A stretch of 64,000 nt of DNA, taken from NCBI GenBank assembly GCA_035575715.1, contig DATLXN010000004.1:1-64000 (forward strand), written 5' to 3'. Positions within the stretch are counted from its first letter, which is position 1; each line of letters starts with the position of its first letter. Below the pieces are notes generated by a model that did not search any database, had not been told where the DNA came from, and was given only the letters and a program-made list of their open reading frames with translations. A program made the position numbers and the translations under genes. Below, piece by piece: positions 6,811 through 16,515 of this stretch. This DNA is from JACCSI01 sp035575715 (GTDB lineage: Bacteria > Acidobacteriota > Vicinamibacteria > Vicinamibacterales > UBA2999).

Positions 6811-9576
6811 ATGGTGATCCGGCGCCCCCTCGCGGTTCTGGCGGCAGTGTTCCTCGTCGTGTCGGTGCCCGCCGCGCAGACCCAAACGGAGGCAAACGAC
6901 GGAGAATTTGCCAAGGTGGTGAAGGAATGGACAACGAAGCCGGAGTTCCTGTCGCCGCTGGTAGATCACTTGCCCAAACGGGCGGGTGTCCCAACGCCGA
7001 AGGATCTCCTCGGCTATCACATCGGTGAGCCGAAGAAGCTGACCTACACCGCCGATCAATTTCGCTTCTTCCGAACGCTCGAGAAAGCCCTGCCCGGTCG
7101 AATCAAGACCTTTGTCATCGGCAAGACGGAAGAAGGGCGGGACATTCTCGTGGCCTTCATCAGCTCCGAAGCCAACCTCAAGAACCTCGAAGTTAATCGC
7201 CAGAACATGAAGAAGCTGGCCGACCCGCGCGGACTGAGCCCGGCGCAGGTCGCGCAGATCGTCAGCGTGACGAAGCCGCACTATCACCTCAGCGGCGGAC
7301 TCCACAGCGGCGAAACGAATCCCCCCGAGTCGTTGATGGAACTGGGCTACCGCCTAGCGGTGTCTGAGGAGCCGTACATCAAAGCCATCCGCGACAACGT
7401 CGTCGTCTCGATCACCCCCTCGACCGACGTTGATGGCCGGGATCGCTATGTCGACTGGTACTACGCTTACAAGGTCAACGAGCTGTATGACGGCGGCGAA
7501 AACTACGGCGGTCCTCCGTACTGGGGCAAGTACGTTTTTCACGACAACAACCGCGACATCAATTACGGCGTCGATTCACTGCGCGTCCATTTGGACTGGT
7601 ACCTCAATTGGGTCCCGCCGATCTGGCACGATCTGCACGAAGCGCAGACGTTGCTCTACACCTTCAGCGGGCAACCGCCACAAAATCCGAATTTCGATCC
7701 CCTGCTCTATTCAGAGCTTCCCTTCTTCGCCAACTACGAAGTGAGCAGGCTCACCGGCTACGGCATGCCCGGCGTCTGGCATTTCGGCTTCGTCGACATG
7801 TGGTCACCGGGGTATCTCGGGTTCGTCGCGGCCAATCACAACGGCATGTTGCGGATGTACGAGATCTTCAATCAGGGCGGCGCTAACACCAAGAAGGCGC
7901 GACTGCAGGGACCGCAGACGACGCGCCAGTGGTATCGGCCGAATCCGGCGCCTGTCGGCGAGGTGGATTGGTCGATCCGCAACTCGATCAATTACGCGCA
8001 GACCGGCGTGCTCACGGCGCTCGAACTGGCGTCGAAGTTCCCGACGATGATCGTCGAGAACTTTGCAAAGAAGTCGGCCAACTCGATCGCGGCCGGCGCG
8101 ACCAAGCCGCCATACGCCTTTGTGATTCCTGGCGGCCAGCGCGACCAGACCGCAGTCGATCGCGTCGCCAATCTGCTCCGGCGCCAGGCAATCGAAGTGC
8201 ATCGCGCGAGCGCCGAAGTCAGAGTCAAGGAAGGCACCTTCCCCGCCGGGTCGTACATCGTGCGCCTCAATCAGCCGTATGGCCGTCTCGCCAAAACGTT
8301 CCTCGAGAAACAGACCTATCCCGACCCGGCGCTGAGCACCTACGACGACAGCGCGTGGACGATGGGTCTGGCCAATAACATCGAGGTCAAAACGATCGAA
8401 GACCGCTCGATTCTCGATGCCGCCACTTCGCTGGTCGCGAGCGACGTCACGACAGCATCGACGATCGCCACGTCTTCGGGCGGCGTCGGCGCCCTCGTCG
8501 TCCGTCACGACGGTGCATTGAATCTGATTACGCTGCGCTACCGCTTGAAGGACATGTCGGTACGCGCGGCCAAGGCGGCGTTCAAAGTCGGCGACACCGA
8601 CTATCCTGCTGGCTCATTTGTGATCACCGGTGACGTTGAGCGCGCGCGCAAAGAGGTCGAGGCGCTAGGCCTGACCGCAGCCATCGCTGCCGCGCCGACG
8701 GTGGACACCGTCGATGTCGATCTGCCGCGCATTGCGATGTACACGACGTGGTCGAACACCGAAAAAGTCGGCTGGGTGCGGCTGGCATTCGATCGCTGGG
8801 AGATTCCCTACGACCTGATTCACAAGGATCAGATCAAGCCAAACACCCTCCGCGCCAAGTACGACGTCATCGTCGTCCCTCACCAGGGCAATTCAGGCAA
8901 GAGCCTCGTCTACGAACAACCGAAGCTCTCGAAGCCGCTACCCTACAAGAAGAACACTACGTTCAAGTCGATGGGGATGTATGCCGAGACCGACGATGTG
9001 CGCGGCGGCATGGGACTCGAGGGTGCGGCTGAATTCGCGCGGTTCGTGGAGAGCGGCGGCGTGCTGCTGACTTTCGGCGTGTCGAGTTTCTTCCCGGCGG
9101 AGTTCGGGCTGACGCGCTCGGTCGACGCGCAGAGCCCGTCGGGCACCTGGTACGCCCCGGGCCCGTACGTCCAGGCCGATATCCTGCAGCCGTCACACCC
9201 CGTGTTGTATGGCTACCACGGCCAGAAAACCGTGCCGATGCGATGGGCCGGCGGTCCGCTGCTGCAGGTGGCCGGACAGGCGGGACCCTCTGGGCCAGCC
9301 GCGCCCGCCGGACCTGAAACCCCCAACGTGCTGGTGCGTTTTCAGGGTGGTGACGCCGGCGTCCTCAGCGGATTGATGCGCGGCGCCGACCAGGTCCGCA
9401 ACCGCCCCGCCGTCGTCGACGCCCCCGTTGGCAAAGGGCGCGTCATTCTCTACGCGAATAACCCGATCTACCGCTGGCAGACCTTCGGTGAGCACGGAAT
9501 GGTGTTCAACGCGCTGATGTTCTTCAACGACATGCCGGCGTCCACGGCCAAACCGGCGGCTTCGACGCAGCAGTAA
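6811..9576 (+). CDS. Secreted M14 family zinc carboxypeptidase-like metallopeptidase
   Basis: 921 aa with a signal peptide (MVIRRPLAVLAAVFLVVSVPAA). The peptidase domain (about residues 60-400) holds the zinc motif H-S-G-E in HLSGGLHSGETNPPESLMEL, and a later His-rich HLDWYLNWVPPIWHDLHEAQ. The C-terminal third (about 630-900) resembles the glutamine-amidotransferase-like domain seen in large secreted M14 proteins, with VIVVPHQGNSGK and GMGLEGAAEFARFVESGGVL. Expected role: cleavage of peptides in the periplasm or outside the cell. A strong AAAGGAG site supports the start. It converges with the M24 gene. Confidence 0.85.
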   Translation: MVIRRPLAVLAAVFLVVSVPAAQTQTEANDGEFAKVVKEWTTKPEFLSPLVDHLPKRAGVPTPKDLLGYHIGEPKKLTYTADQFRFFRTLEKALPGRIKTFVIGKTEEGRDILVAFISSEANLKNLEVNRQNMKKLADPRGLSPAQVAQIVSVTKPHYHLSGGLHSGETNPPESLMELGYRLAVSEEPYIKAIRDNVVVSITPSTDVDGRDRYVDWYYAYKVNELYDGGENYGGPPYWGKYVFHDNNRDINYGVDSLRVHLDWYLNWVPPIWHDLHEAQTLLYTFSGQPPQNPNFDPLLYSELPFFANYEVSRLTGYGMPGVWHFGFVDMWSPGYLGFVAANHNGMLRMYEIFNQGGANTKKARLQGPQTTRQWYRPNPAPVGEVDWSIRNSINYAQTGVLTALELASKFPTMIVENFAKKSANSIAAGATKPPYAFVIPGGQRDQTAVDRVANLLRRQAIEVHRASAEVRVKEGTFPAGSYIVRLNQPYGRLAKTFLEKQTYPDPALSTYDDSAWTMGLANNIEVKTIEDRSILDAATSLVASDVTTASTIATSSGGVGALVVRHDGALNLITLRYRLKDMSVRAAKAAFKVGDTDYPAGSFVITGDVERARKEVEALGLTAAIAAAPTVDTVDVDLPRIAMYTTWSNTEKVGWVRLAFDRWEIPYDLIHKDQIKPNTLRAKYDVIVVPHQGNSGKSLVYEQPKLSKPLPYKKNTTFKSMGMYAETDDVRGGMGLEGAAEFARFVESGGVLLTFGVSSFFPAEFGLTRSVDAQSPSGTWYAPGPYVQADILQPSHPVLYGYHGQKTVPMRWAGGPLLQVAGQAGPSGPAAPAGPETPNVLVRFQGGDAGVLSGLMRGADQVRNRPAVVDAPVGKGRVILYANNPIYRWQTFGEHGMVFNALMFFNDMPASTAKPAASTQQ

Positions 9577-9633
9577 TAACGCCTCGCGTCTTCGCTGTCG
9601 GCCAACACTTGTACGACAAGCACTGAGGGCGCC

Positions 9634-9666
9634 GAGACACAGAGTGATTGTTCTTCTCTGTGCCTC
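9634..9666. terminator. Bidirectional hairpin between convergent genes, CTCTGTG-type repeat
   Basis: CACAGAG (9638-9644) pairs with CTCTGTG (9656-9662), extended by GAG/CTC outside one mismatch, with an 11-base loop rich in T. It lies midway between the convergent M14 and M24 genes. It also resembles the dispersed CACAGAG/CTCTGTG palindromic intergenic elements seen in environmental bacteria. Confidence 0.5.
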
Positions 9667-9712
9667 TGAGTCCTTGTGGCGGTGTTCGTGGGCGATGTTC
9701 AGTTCGACCGTG

Positions 9713-11026
9713 CTATCTGATTGTCAACAACCGGTAGTTCGCCGGATGCACGAACTGGATCCCGTGCTCCATCAAGATCGCGTCATCTTCGATCGGGATG
9801 CGCAACTTCTTGCCACCCCACTCGGCAATTGGTGAGTAGGCAAAAAATTCGAATGCAAACAAGTGCTGCGTGTGCATCGTGAAGCTGCGCTGCAGCGGCT
9901 GCCATGTCGTCAGCGAGGGACCAATGTCATGACCGGTGTTGCCGACCGGATGAAAACCATAGACGACGTCGGTCTTGTCGTCGGCATGTGGCCGATTGAA
10001 CTCAATGACGCCGTAGCCGGCGGCACGAAGGGCGGCGTCCATCGCCTTCATGGTGTCGTCGGCGCGGATGCCTGGTTTGATCGCGCGCTTGAGCACATCG
10101 CGCACCGCGATGGCCTTATCGAACGCCTGCTGAATACTCGCCGGCGGCGTCAGTTCGCCCGGCTTCAACACATAAGCGACTCGCTTCACGTCGGTGCCGA
10201 AATTCATCAACTGCACGCCCCAGTCGATCATCATCACGTCGCCGGGCTGAATGATCCTGGCGGTCGATGTCGCGACGATGCCTTCAGGGCCGGTGATGTA
10301 GACCGACGGCATGTCGAACTCAGAGCCGAGGCCGCGCGCCAGCAACTGGTCCTGCAACCACCATGCAACGTCTTCGAGGGTGGTTTTGCCCGGGGTAATT
10401 ACGACGTTCGACAACGCCCGTTCGGCGAGTTGAATGGCGATCCCGGACGCTTCGCCGAAGGCGACGATCTCCGCAGCGACGCGCCGTGAACGAAATTCGG
10501 AGACGAGACGCTCTGCGCTGACCAGCCGGCCGGCCAACGGCGCTCCGAGCGTCTTGACCAGGTGCTGATGCATCGTGTGCGACAACCCGTCGGCAGGCCC
10601 GATCTCATCGGACATGTTCACGCCGATCTGTTTCGGATTACGTTCCTTGACGAACGCAGCAAGGGTCGATGCCGACGCAAAAATGTCGTAGGCGCCGGAC
10701 TGTTCGATCAGGTAGCCGCTGGGACCGAGCGCGGCGCGCTCGATGCGATCGCGGCCACGATCGGTAAACACGTAATAGCCGATGGCGGAGACATAACCGC
10801 GGCCCAGGTCCTCCCACAGCGGATCGATATGGTTTTCCTTGACCGCCACGATCCACATATCGATGCCGGCGTTGCGCATGGCCAACGGCAGGATCTGTTC
10901 GAATTTGTCGAGGCGAATCTGCCGCTGCATTTCCCAGCGGCGGCGCGCTTCCTGGGCATCGGCGGTCGCCGCTGAAGCCAGGAAAGCGGCGGTCACGATG
11001 GTAGCGACGACAGTTCGGCTCAGCAT
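9713..11026 (-). CDS. Exported M24 family (Xaa-Pro aminopeptidase-like) metallopeptidase
   Basis: 437 aa with a signal peptide (MLSRTVVATIVTAAFLASAA). An N-terminal creatinase-like domain precedes the pita-bread M24 domain. The five expected metal ligands can be picked out: Asp in MMIDWGVQ, Asp in NFGTDVKR, His in HPVGNTGHDIG, Glu in FAFEFFAYS and Glu in IPIEDDAIL. Expected activity is removal of N-terminal residues preceding proline or a related dipeptidase reaction; the signal peptide places it outside the cytoplasm. Confidence 0.85.
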   Translation of the reverse strand: MLSRTVVATIVTAAFLASAATADAQEARRRWEMQRQIRLDKFEQILPLAMRNAGIDMWIVAVKENHIDPLWEDLGRGYVSAIGYYVFTDRGRDRIERAALGPSGYLIEQSGAYDIFASASTLAAFVKERNPKQIGVNMSDEIGPADGLSHTMHQHLVKTLGAPLAGRLVSAERLVSEFRSRRVAAEIVAFGEASGIAIQLAERALSNVVITPGKTTLEDVAWWLQDQLLARGLGSEFDMPSVYITGPEGIVATSTARIIQPGDVMMIDWGVQLMNFGTDVKRVAYVLKPGELTPPASIQQAFDKAIAVRDVLKRAIKPGIRADDTMKAMDAALRAAGYGVIEFNRPHADDKTDVVYGFHPVGNTGHDIGPSLTTWQPLQRSFTMHTQHLFAFEFFAYSPIAEWGGKKLRIPIEDDAILMEHGIQFVHPANYRLLTIR

Positions 11027-11090
11027 GCCCGGATTCTACCGCTCCGCGTCATTCAGCGCAGCGACTCGAGCAGAAAAGATAAGGGCACGG

Positions 11091-11726
11091 CTACGAAACG
11101 CGGGTCGCCGTCACCTCGAACGTATTGCGTGCTTGGTCGCCGAGATATTCGCGCAACAAGGCCACGTTGCGGGCGTTGGCCCGGAACCACAGGTCGGCGA
11201 CGTCGCCGGCGACTGGAATCGACCCGATCAGCAGATCGAACACGACATTGGTCAGCATGCGCGTGATGATCTCGCGCGGCACCCCGTAACGGACGCTCTT
11301 CGCAATAAGCATCACTGAGACCGCGGCAGCGGCGGCGTCGCCAGCCACTGGAAACAGACCCAGCACGGCGTCGAGACCGACTGGTCCAATCAAAGGGAGG
11401 GTGATCGCCGAATCCATGATGCGCGCCGTGCGCTCGATGGTTTTGGAAAATTGTTGCCGCGCGTCCGACTCGGACATTCCCTGGGCAGCGGCGTAGGCGC
11501 CGATGTTGGTGAACCGCCCGGTGGCGACATTCACTGCCGCCGAGGTGCGCTGTCCAGTTTGCGTTGCGGCGGCGCGGTTGACGACCTGCGCCAGCATGCG
11601 ACCAATCTGGTCGGCGAAGCCATTCGACGCGCGCTCGAAGAGGCGGCGCAAAATGAAATAGCCGGCGATTGCGACCGCCGCCAAAATCAGTAGCGCAATT
11701 AACAGCGCGGCGACGAAGTCATTCAC
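11091..11726 (-). CDS. DUF4112 domain protein
   Basis: 211 aa. An N-terminal membrane helix (FVAALLIALLILAAVAIAGY) is followed by the DUF4112 core, with MDSAITLPLIGPVGLDAVLG and LIGSIPVAGDVADLWFRAN, the two hydrophobic Gly/Pro motifs of the family. The function is unknown. It is probably an inner-membrane protein. It is divergent from the DUF5916 gene over about 127 bases, in which I see no strong promoter. Confidence 0.85.
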   Translation of the reverse strand: MNDFVAALLIALLILAAVAIAGYFILRRLFERASNGFADQIGRMLAQVVNRAAATQTGQRTSAAVNVATGRFTNIGAYAAAQGMSESDARQQFSKTIERTARIMDSAITLPLIGPVGLDAVLGLFPVAGDAAAAAVSVMLIAKSVRYGVPREIITRMLTNVVFDLLIGSIPVAGDVADLWFRANARNVALLREYLGDQARNTFEVTATRVS

Positions 11727-11853
11727 AGGGCGATTCTACCTACTCGCTTGTGCAGTGACATTCTTTTACATCTAAGCTCGACCGATCCGCCAGACTACTG
11801 AACTGGGGCGTGACCGAAAGACACGCCGCGATCCCCGATAGGTTTTGCATCTT

Positions 11854-14118
11854 ATGCCTTCGAATTGCAGTGTCGTTCGCGCGCTCGCCGTCTGCGCCTT
11901 GGTATTGACGATGGCGGCCAACGCCGCCGCGGCGTCGCGCGATAGCGCGACTGCCGACCAGGGACCGATTGATTACGCTACGGCGCGGCGCGATCGAAAA
12001 TTGCCGGCGACCAGAGCCGGCGGGATCATCGAACTGGACGGCCGACTCGATGAACCGTCGTGGGCGACCGCGCCGCTGGCGAAGGATTTCATTCAAAACG
12101 ATCCGCGCGAGGGCGAGCCGGCGACGTTCGATACGGAAGTCCGCCTGGTCTACGACGACGACGCGTTGTACATCGGCGTGTTTGCTAAAGACGACAAGCC
12201 GAGCGGGATCATCATCAACGAGCTCCGCAAGGACTTCAATACCGGCAACGGTGACGGCTTCCAGGTCATCATCGATACCTTCCTCGACGAACGCAACGGC
12301 TACCAGTTTGCGATCAATCCGGCGGGCGCCAAGTGGGACTCGCAGATGTCCAATGAGGGGCGCGAGAACAACAGCAACTGGGACGGCATCTGGGACGTTC
12401 GCACCCGCATCGGCGAAGCCGGGTGGTACGCGGAGATGCGCATCCCGTTCCGGACGTTGAAGTTCAGCCCTGCCGATCTGCAGACCTGGGGAATTAATTT
12501 TCAGCGCCGACTGCGCCGGTTGAATGAGAACAGCTACTGGTCACCGTTGCAGCGCATCCATCAGCTGTCGCGGGTATCGATGGCCGGCACGCTGGAAGGA
12601 CTTCGCGGGCTCAGGCCTGGCGCCAACCTGCGGGTCAAGCCGTACGGGCTGGTCAGCGGGAATCGCTTAGCCAGCGGCGGCGTTGACGGCGATGCCGACG
12701 CCGGCGTCGACGTGAAGTACGGCGTCACCTCGGGGCTGACCTGGGACTTCACTGTCAACACCGACTTCTCGCAGGTCGAAGCCGACGAGCAACAGATCAA
12801 CCTGACCCGGTTCAGTCTGTTCTTTCCTGAGAAGCGCGATTTCTTTCTCGAAAACTCGGGCGTCTTTCAGTTCGGTGCGGGTAATGAACGGGGCGGCGGG
12901 GGCGGAGGCGGCGGCGGGGGGCGTCAGAATGCGTCGCAGGACATGATCCTGTTTTTCAGCCGACGCATCGGGCTCGCCGACAGCGGCGACGCGATTCCGA
13001 TTCTCGGCGGGACCCGCTTGACCGGGCGCGTGGGCGGCTTTTCGATTGGCGCGCTCAACATTCAGCAGCGTCGTCAGGCTGCGACCCCGAGCACCAACTA
13101 CACGGCGCTGCGCGTCCGCCGCGATATCCTGGGCAATTCCGACGTCGGGGTGATGTTTCTCAACAAGGACGCCGGCGCCCTCTACAACCGGGCGGCAGGT
13201 CTCGACGGCAACTTCCGCTTCTTCCGCGACCTGACCGTGAATCTGGCGGTGGCCAAGACCGAATCACCGCAGGTGAAGCTCCCGGGCAGTGGTGGTGACT
13301 GGTATTCGAAATCCAGTTTCGGCTTCCGCAATGACTTCTGGGAACTCCGCGGCGCCTACCAGACCATTGGCAATCGGTTCAACGACGAGCTCGGATTCGT
13401 CCCTCGCACCGGTGTCAACAACGGCGAGTTCCACGTCGGCACTCACATCCGACCGAAGTGGGCGCGGAAGTGGCTGCGCGAAACGTATCCGCACTTCCAG
13501 ATCGAAAACTTCACCCGACGGCAGGGCCTGGGGCTCGAATCGCGCTATATGGACTGGCATTGGCCGATTACCTTGCAGAACAGTACGTTCGTCGAGGTCG
13601 GCGTCAATCCCAATGTGGAAATGATTCGCCGGCCGTTTACCATCAACAGCCGCCGAAGCATCCAGGTCGTGCCGGGCCGCTATGAGTTTTATGAGAACTT
13701 CGTGTTGTGGCGGACCAACGGCTCGGCGCCGCTGGCCTTCAACGGGCGCTACTCGATTGGCGATTTTTATGGCGGTTACCGGCGCGGGTATGAGCTCGGG
13801 TCGACAGTCCGCGTCAACGAGCACTTCAATGTCTCTGGCAACGTCGCGTTCAATGACATCTCATTGCCGCAGGGCGCATTCACGACCACCCTGCTGTCTG
13901 GGCGGGTGAATTATTTTTTCAACACCAAGGTGTTTCTGAACGCGCTGCTCCAGTACAACACCGACGCGAGGCAGTGGAGTTCGAATGTTCGTCTGAACAT
14001 CATTCATCGCCCGTTGAGTGATCTATTCCTGGTCTACAACGAGCGCCATGACTCGCAGAGCGGCCTGGTCCAGAACCGCGCGCTGATCGCGAAGATGACC
14101 TATCTGATCGCTTTCTAG
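11854..14118 (+). CDS. DUF5916 protein with CBM9-like N-terminal domain
   Basis: 754 aa from ATG 11854; TTG 11845 is possible but has no ribosome site. A signal peptide is followed by a CBM9-like domain (GGIIELDGRLDEPSWATAPL, then RLVYDDDALYIGVFAKDD, about 50-240). The DUF5916 region follows, with VNTDFSQVEADEQQINLTRF and LFFPEKRDFFLENSGVFQFG. The rest is beta-rich and ends in aromatic strands (AKMTYLIAF), as in outer-membrane barrels. A run of eleven glycines (GNER then Gly, near residue 350) interrupts the conserved core. The function of the family is not established; surface or outer-membrane location is inferred. Confidence 0.85.
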   Translation: MPSNCSVVRALAVCALVLTMAANAAAASRDSATADQGPIDYATARRDRKLPATRAGGIIELDGRLDEPSWATAPLAKDFIQNDPREGEPATFDTEVRLVYDDDALYIGVFAKDDKPSGIIINELRKDFNTGNGDGFQVIIDTFLDERNGYQFAINPAGAKWDSQMSNEGRENNSNWDGIWDVRTRIGEAGWYAEMRIPFRTLKFSPADLQTWGINFQRRLRRLNENSYWSPLQRIHQLSRVSMAGTLEGLRGLRPGANLRVKPYGLVSGNRLASGGVDGDADAGVDVKYGVTSGLTWDFTVNTDFSQVEADEQQINLTRFSLFFPEKRDFFLENSGVFQFGAGNERGGGGGGGGGGRQNASQDMILFFSRRIGLADSGDAIPILGGTRLTGRVGGFSIGALNIQQRRQAATPSTNYTALRVRRDILGNSDVGVMFLNKDAGALYNRAAGLDGNFRFFRDLTVNLAVAKTESPQVKLPGSGGDWYSKSSFGFRNDFWELRGAYQTIGNRFNDELGFVPRTGVNNGEFHVGTHIRPKWARKWLRETYPHFQIENFTRRQGLGLESRYMDWHWPITLQNSTFVEVGVNPNVEMIRRPFTINSRRSIQVVPGRYEFYENFVLWRTNGSAPLAFNGRYSIGDFYGGYRRGYELGSTVRVNEHFNVSGNVAFNDISLPQGAFTTTLLSGRVNYFFNTKVFLNALLQYNTDARQWSSNVRLNIIHRPLSDLFLVYNERHDSQSGLVQNRALIAKMTYLIAF

Positions 14119-14134
14119 AAACGTCGCTCAGCCC

Positions 14135-15283
14135 CTACCGAATCACCGGCGCCAGGATCTTGAACGGTCCGCGCAGTTCGTGACGGTCGAGCAGACGGTT
14201 CTTCAGCAGCACCAGCAGATACAGGAACAGCGTCAGCATCGTCGTCCCCATCAAGACGATGGCGATCGGCAGATTCTGTTTGATCGGTTCCGCAATCACT
14301 CCGTAGACCATCTCGACGTGAATCCAGTAGACAAACAGTGACGACCGTCCCAGCGTCACGACCGGCATTAGCACCGCTGGTCTGACTAGTCTCTCCACGA
14401 CGAACGCGACTGGCACGGTCAGCGCGCACAGGCCAAGGCGGATAAAGAAAAACGTCGGCGAGTCGTGCCAGAAACTGGCGGCCGGAAACAGCGCCGGCGC
14501 GAATGACGCGCGCCAGCCCAGCCACACTCCCAGCGTGGCGACGACGACCACACCGAGTTGCAGTCGCGATTGACGGGTCAAGTCGATCCGTCGGTGATCG
14601 ATGAGATCGCCGACCAGCGCCCCCGCGAAGAGAAAACCAGCCCACGGGAACAGCGGAAACGCGGCCAATGCGCCGGCCGGGCGCAGATACGCTTCGATCG
14701 CATCGGGGAAGGGGGTCAACCACGCGGCCGCACGAATCAGCGGCGTGCTGAAGGTCACCGCCGCCGTAGCCAGCGAAAATGCGATCACGCGGGTGCGGCG
14801 ATGCGGCATCGCCTGCCATAAGTAGGTGGCGGCGACAATCGACAGGCCCATCACATTGAGCATGTCGACCTTGAGAAGATTCTGCAGCGGCCCCATCCCG
14901 AGCAGCTGCGACTGCACTCGAAAGATCAAACCGAGGCCGAAAATTTCCCACCCACGGCGCCGCGCCGCCCGCGCCCCGGCCGCATGACATCCGTCACGCC
15001 GCGATTTCGAGGCCGCCGACATCGCGCTTGCGAGTCCGGCTAAAAAGAGGAAGAGCGGCGATGCCACGCCGCCGATAAAAAATAACGTGTAGAAGGGCTC
15101 GCCATGACGGTCCGCATCGTGCGTCCACGAGTCGATTGAATGAGCCAGGACCATCGCGATGACGGCGACGCCGCGCAACCAATCCAGATACAGCAGCCGC
15201 GCCGCCGGTTTGTCGAGCGCTGCGCTCAGGGCTGGACCTCGTAGGCGGTGAGGAACTGACTGTCCTGACGCATCGAATGCCAC
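14135..15283 (-). CDS. HGSNAT/DUF1624-like membrane acyltransferase
   Basis: 382 aa from GTG 15283; the start is uncertain because the first ~25 residues overlap the OsmC gene. The family motif RLLYLDWLRGVAVIAMVLAH lies near residue 29, followed by about ten membrane helices and FVYWIHVEMVYG near the end. Relatives transfer acetyl groups across membranes onto sugars (heparan-alpha-glucosaminide acetyltransferase type) or are uncharacterised DUF1624 proteins. It is probably translationally coupled to OsmC, which it overlaps by 58 bases. The substrate is unknown. Confidence 0.7.
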   Translation of the reverse strand: MAFDASGQSVPHRLRGPALSAALDKPAARLLYLDWLRGVAVIAMVLAHSIDSWTHDADRHGEPFYTLFFIGGVASPLFLFLAGLASAMSAASKSRRDGCHAAGARAARRRGWEIFGLGLIFRVQSQLLGMGPLQNLLKVDMLNVMGLSIVAATYLWQAMPHRRTRVIAFSLATAAVTFSTPLIRAAAWLTPFPDAIEAYLRPAGALAAFPLFPWAGFLFAGALVGDLIDHRRIDLTRQSRLQLGVVVVATLGVWLGWRASFAPALFPAASFWHDSPTFFFIRLGLCALTVPVAFVVERLVRPAVLMPVVTLGRSSLFVYWIHVEMVYGVIAEPIKQNLPIAIVLMGTTMLTLFLYLLVLLKNRLLDRHELRGPFKILAPVIR

Positions 15284-15633
15284 ACCGAGCAGTAATTGGC
15301 GCGAGACAACTCGATCGCCCGCTCGATCGCGGCGTCGGGCACGTCGCCCTGGATGACGTAGCGCAGTGTGATGCGTTGGTACTGTCGCGGTGATTCATCC
15401 ACACGCTCGCCGGAAAAATGCGCCTGGAGGCTGGCGACATGATGGCGGCCTTTTTTCAGGATGTCGACGACATCAATCGCCATGCACCCGGCAAGGCTGA
15501 AGGCCAGCGTTTCCATCGGCGAAGGCCCAGCGCTACTGTCCCCGTCGAGTGTGATCGCGCCGCCGTTGGCGGTGGCTGCAAAACGGCGATCGCCCTTCCA
15601 TGTGAGTGCGACGACCAAGGGTGGCTTGCCCAT
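15226..15633 (-). CDS. OsmC family protein
   Basis: 135 aa, the normal length. The two conserved redox cysteines are present: Cys in SLAGCMAIDVVDILKK and Cys in SRANYCSVWHSM. OsmC/Ohr relatives reduce organic hydroperoxides with these cysteines; some YhfA-like members have other roles. The spacing and the GPSPMETLAFSLAGC motif fit OsmC/YhfA rather than Ohr. An 18-base palindrome lies upstream (15676-15693). The reading frame runs into the acyltransferase gene. Confidence 0.85.
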   Translation of the reverse strand: MGKPPLVVALTWKGDRRFAATANGGAITLDGDSSAGPSPMETLAFSLAGCMAIDVVDILKKGRHHVASLQAHFSGERVDESPRQYQRITLRYVIQGDVPDAAIERAIELSRANYCSVWHSMRQDSQFLTAYEVQP

Positions 15634-15675
15634 GCCGCATTATGAACGGTTACCGAGAATTCGGAACGCCACGGT

Positions 15676-15693
15676 CGCGTCGCATGCGACGCG
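15676..15693. promoter_or_regulatory. Perfect 18-base palindrome upstream of OsmC gene
   Basis: CGCGTCGCATGCGACGCG is a perfect loopless palindrome 43-60 bases before the OsmC start and just after the FTR1 stop. A dimeric regulator site is plausible, but this is inferred from symmetry and position only. Confidence 0.4.
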
Positions 15694-15714
15694 TCGCGCA
15701 CACGACTGGAGTGA

Positions 15715-16482
15715 TCAGGCTTGTTTCGGAGCCGGTCGCCGGTCGCCGGTCGCCATTGCAAATAGCAGCCAGCCAAGCGGCACGGCGATCAACAGATAGG
15801 TGAGGTACTGACCGTACCTGCCATCCGGGCCATACGGTTCGGTTGCCCAGTGGAGCGCTTCGCTCCCAGGAAAGAGGTTCGCCTCGGTGAGCTCATGGAA
15901 ACCGTAGATCACCAACTGGGCGACGAAAATCAGCAGAAAGATCGCGGTGACCTGGAAGAACAATCCAAGGTTGACGCGGTGGCCGTAACGCGACCACATC
16001 CACGCGACCATCGCGGCGACGAAGGTGCCGGCGATCGCGCCGACGATGATGTCGAGCGCCCGCACCTGAAAGATCAGCGTGCCCATCAGCAGCGCCGTCT
16101 CCATGCCTTCCCGCGAAATCATCAGCAGCGTGAAGAGAAAAACGCCCAGCCAGGCCTTACCGCCCTGCAGCTTGGTCGACTGTTGAAGGTGTCCTTCGAT
16201 TTCGCCTTTAATCCGCCGGGCCGTTCGCCACATGTGCACCGTCAGCGACGCGACTGATACCGCCGCAACCAGCGCAAGAATGCCTTCCCACAACGCCTGA
16301 TTCGCGGCGGTCGCAAACAGGTAGCCGGCGAAGATGCTCATCACCACCGAAACGGCGATGCCCCACTGCACGGCGGGGACGAGATGGCGACTGCCGCTCT
16401 TGCGGAGAAACGCCAGGCTGATCGCGACGATGAGAAAGGCCTCGAGGCCTTCGCGGAATGTAATGACGAACGCTTGGAGCAT
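15715..16482 (-). CDS. FTR1 family high-affinity iron permease
   Basis: 255 aa with about seven membrane helices. Both REXXE iron-transport motifs are present: REGLEA in FVITFREGLEAFLIVAISLA near residue 10, and REGME in ISREGMETALLMG near residue 125. This matches the FTR1/EfeU permease fold, which takes up iron across the inner membrane. No EfeO or EfeB partner is next to it. A 7-1-7 inverted repeat of Fur-box layout lies 34-48 bases upstream, so iron control is likely. The last codons include three copies of a GCCGGTC heptamer (about 15727-15755). Confidence 0.9.
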   Translation of the reverse strand: MLQAFVITFREGLEAFLIVAISLAFLRKSGSRHLVPAVQWGIAVSVVMSIFAGYLFATAANQALWEGILALVAAVSVASLTVHMWRTARRIKGEIEGHLQQSTKLQGGKAWLGVFLFTLLMISREGMETALLMGTLIFQVRALDIIVGAIAGTFVAAMVAWMWSRYGHRVNLGLFFQVTAIFLLIFVAQLVIYGFHELTEANLFPGSEALHWATEPYGPDGRYGQYLTYLLIAVPLGWLLFAMATGDRRPAPKQA

Positions 16483-16515
16483 AAAAGGGTGCCGTGGTGC
16501 GTGGTGCGGGCAAAG

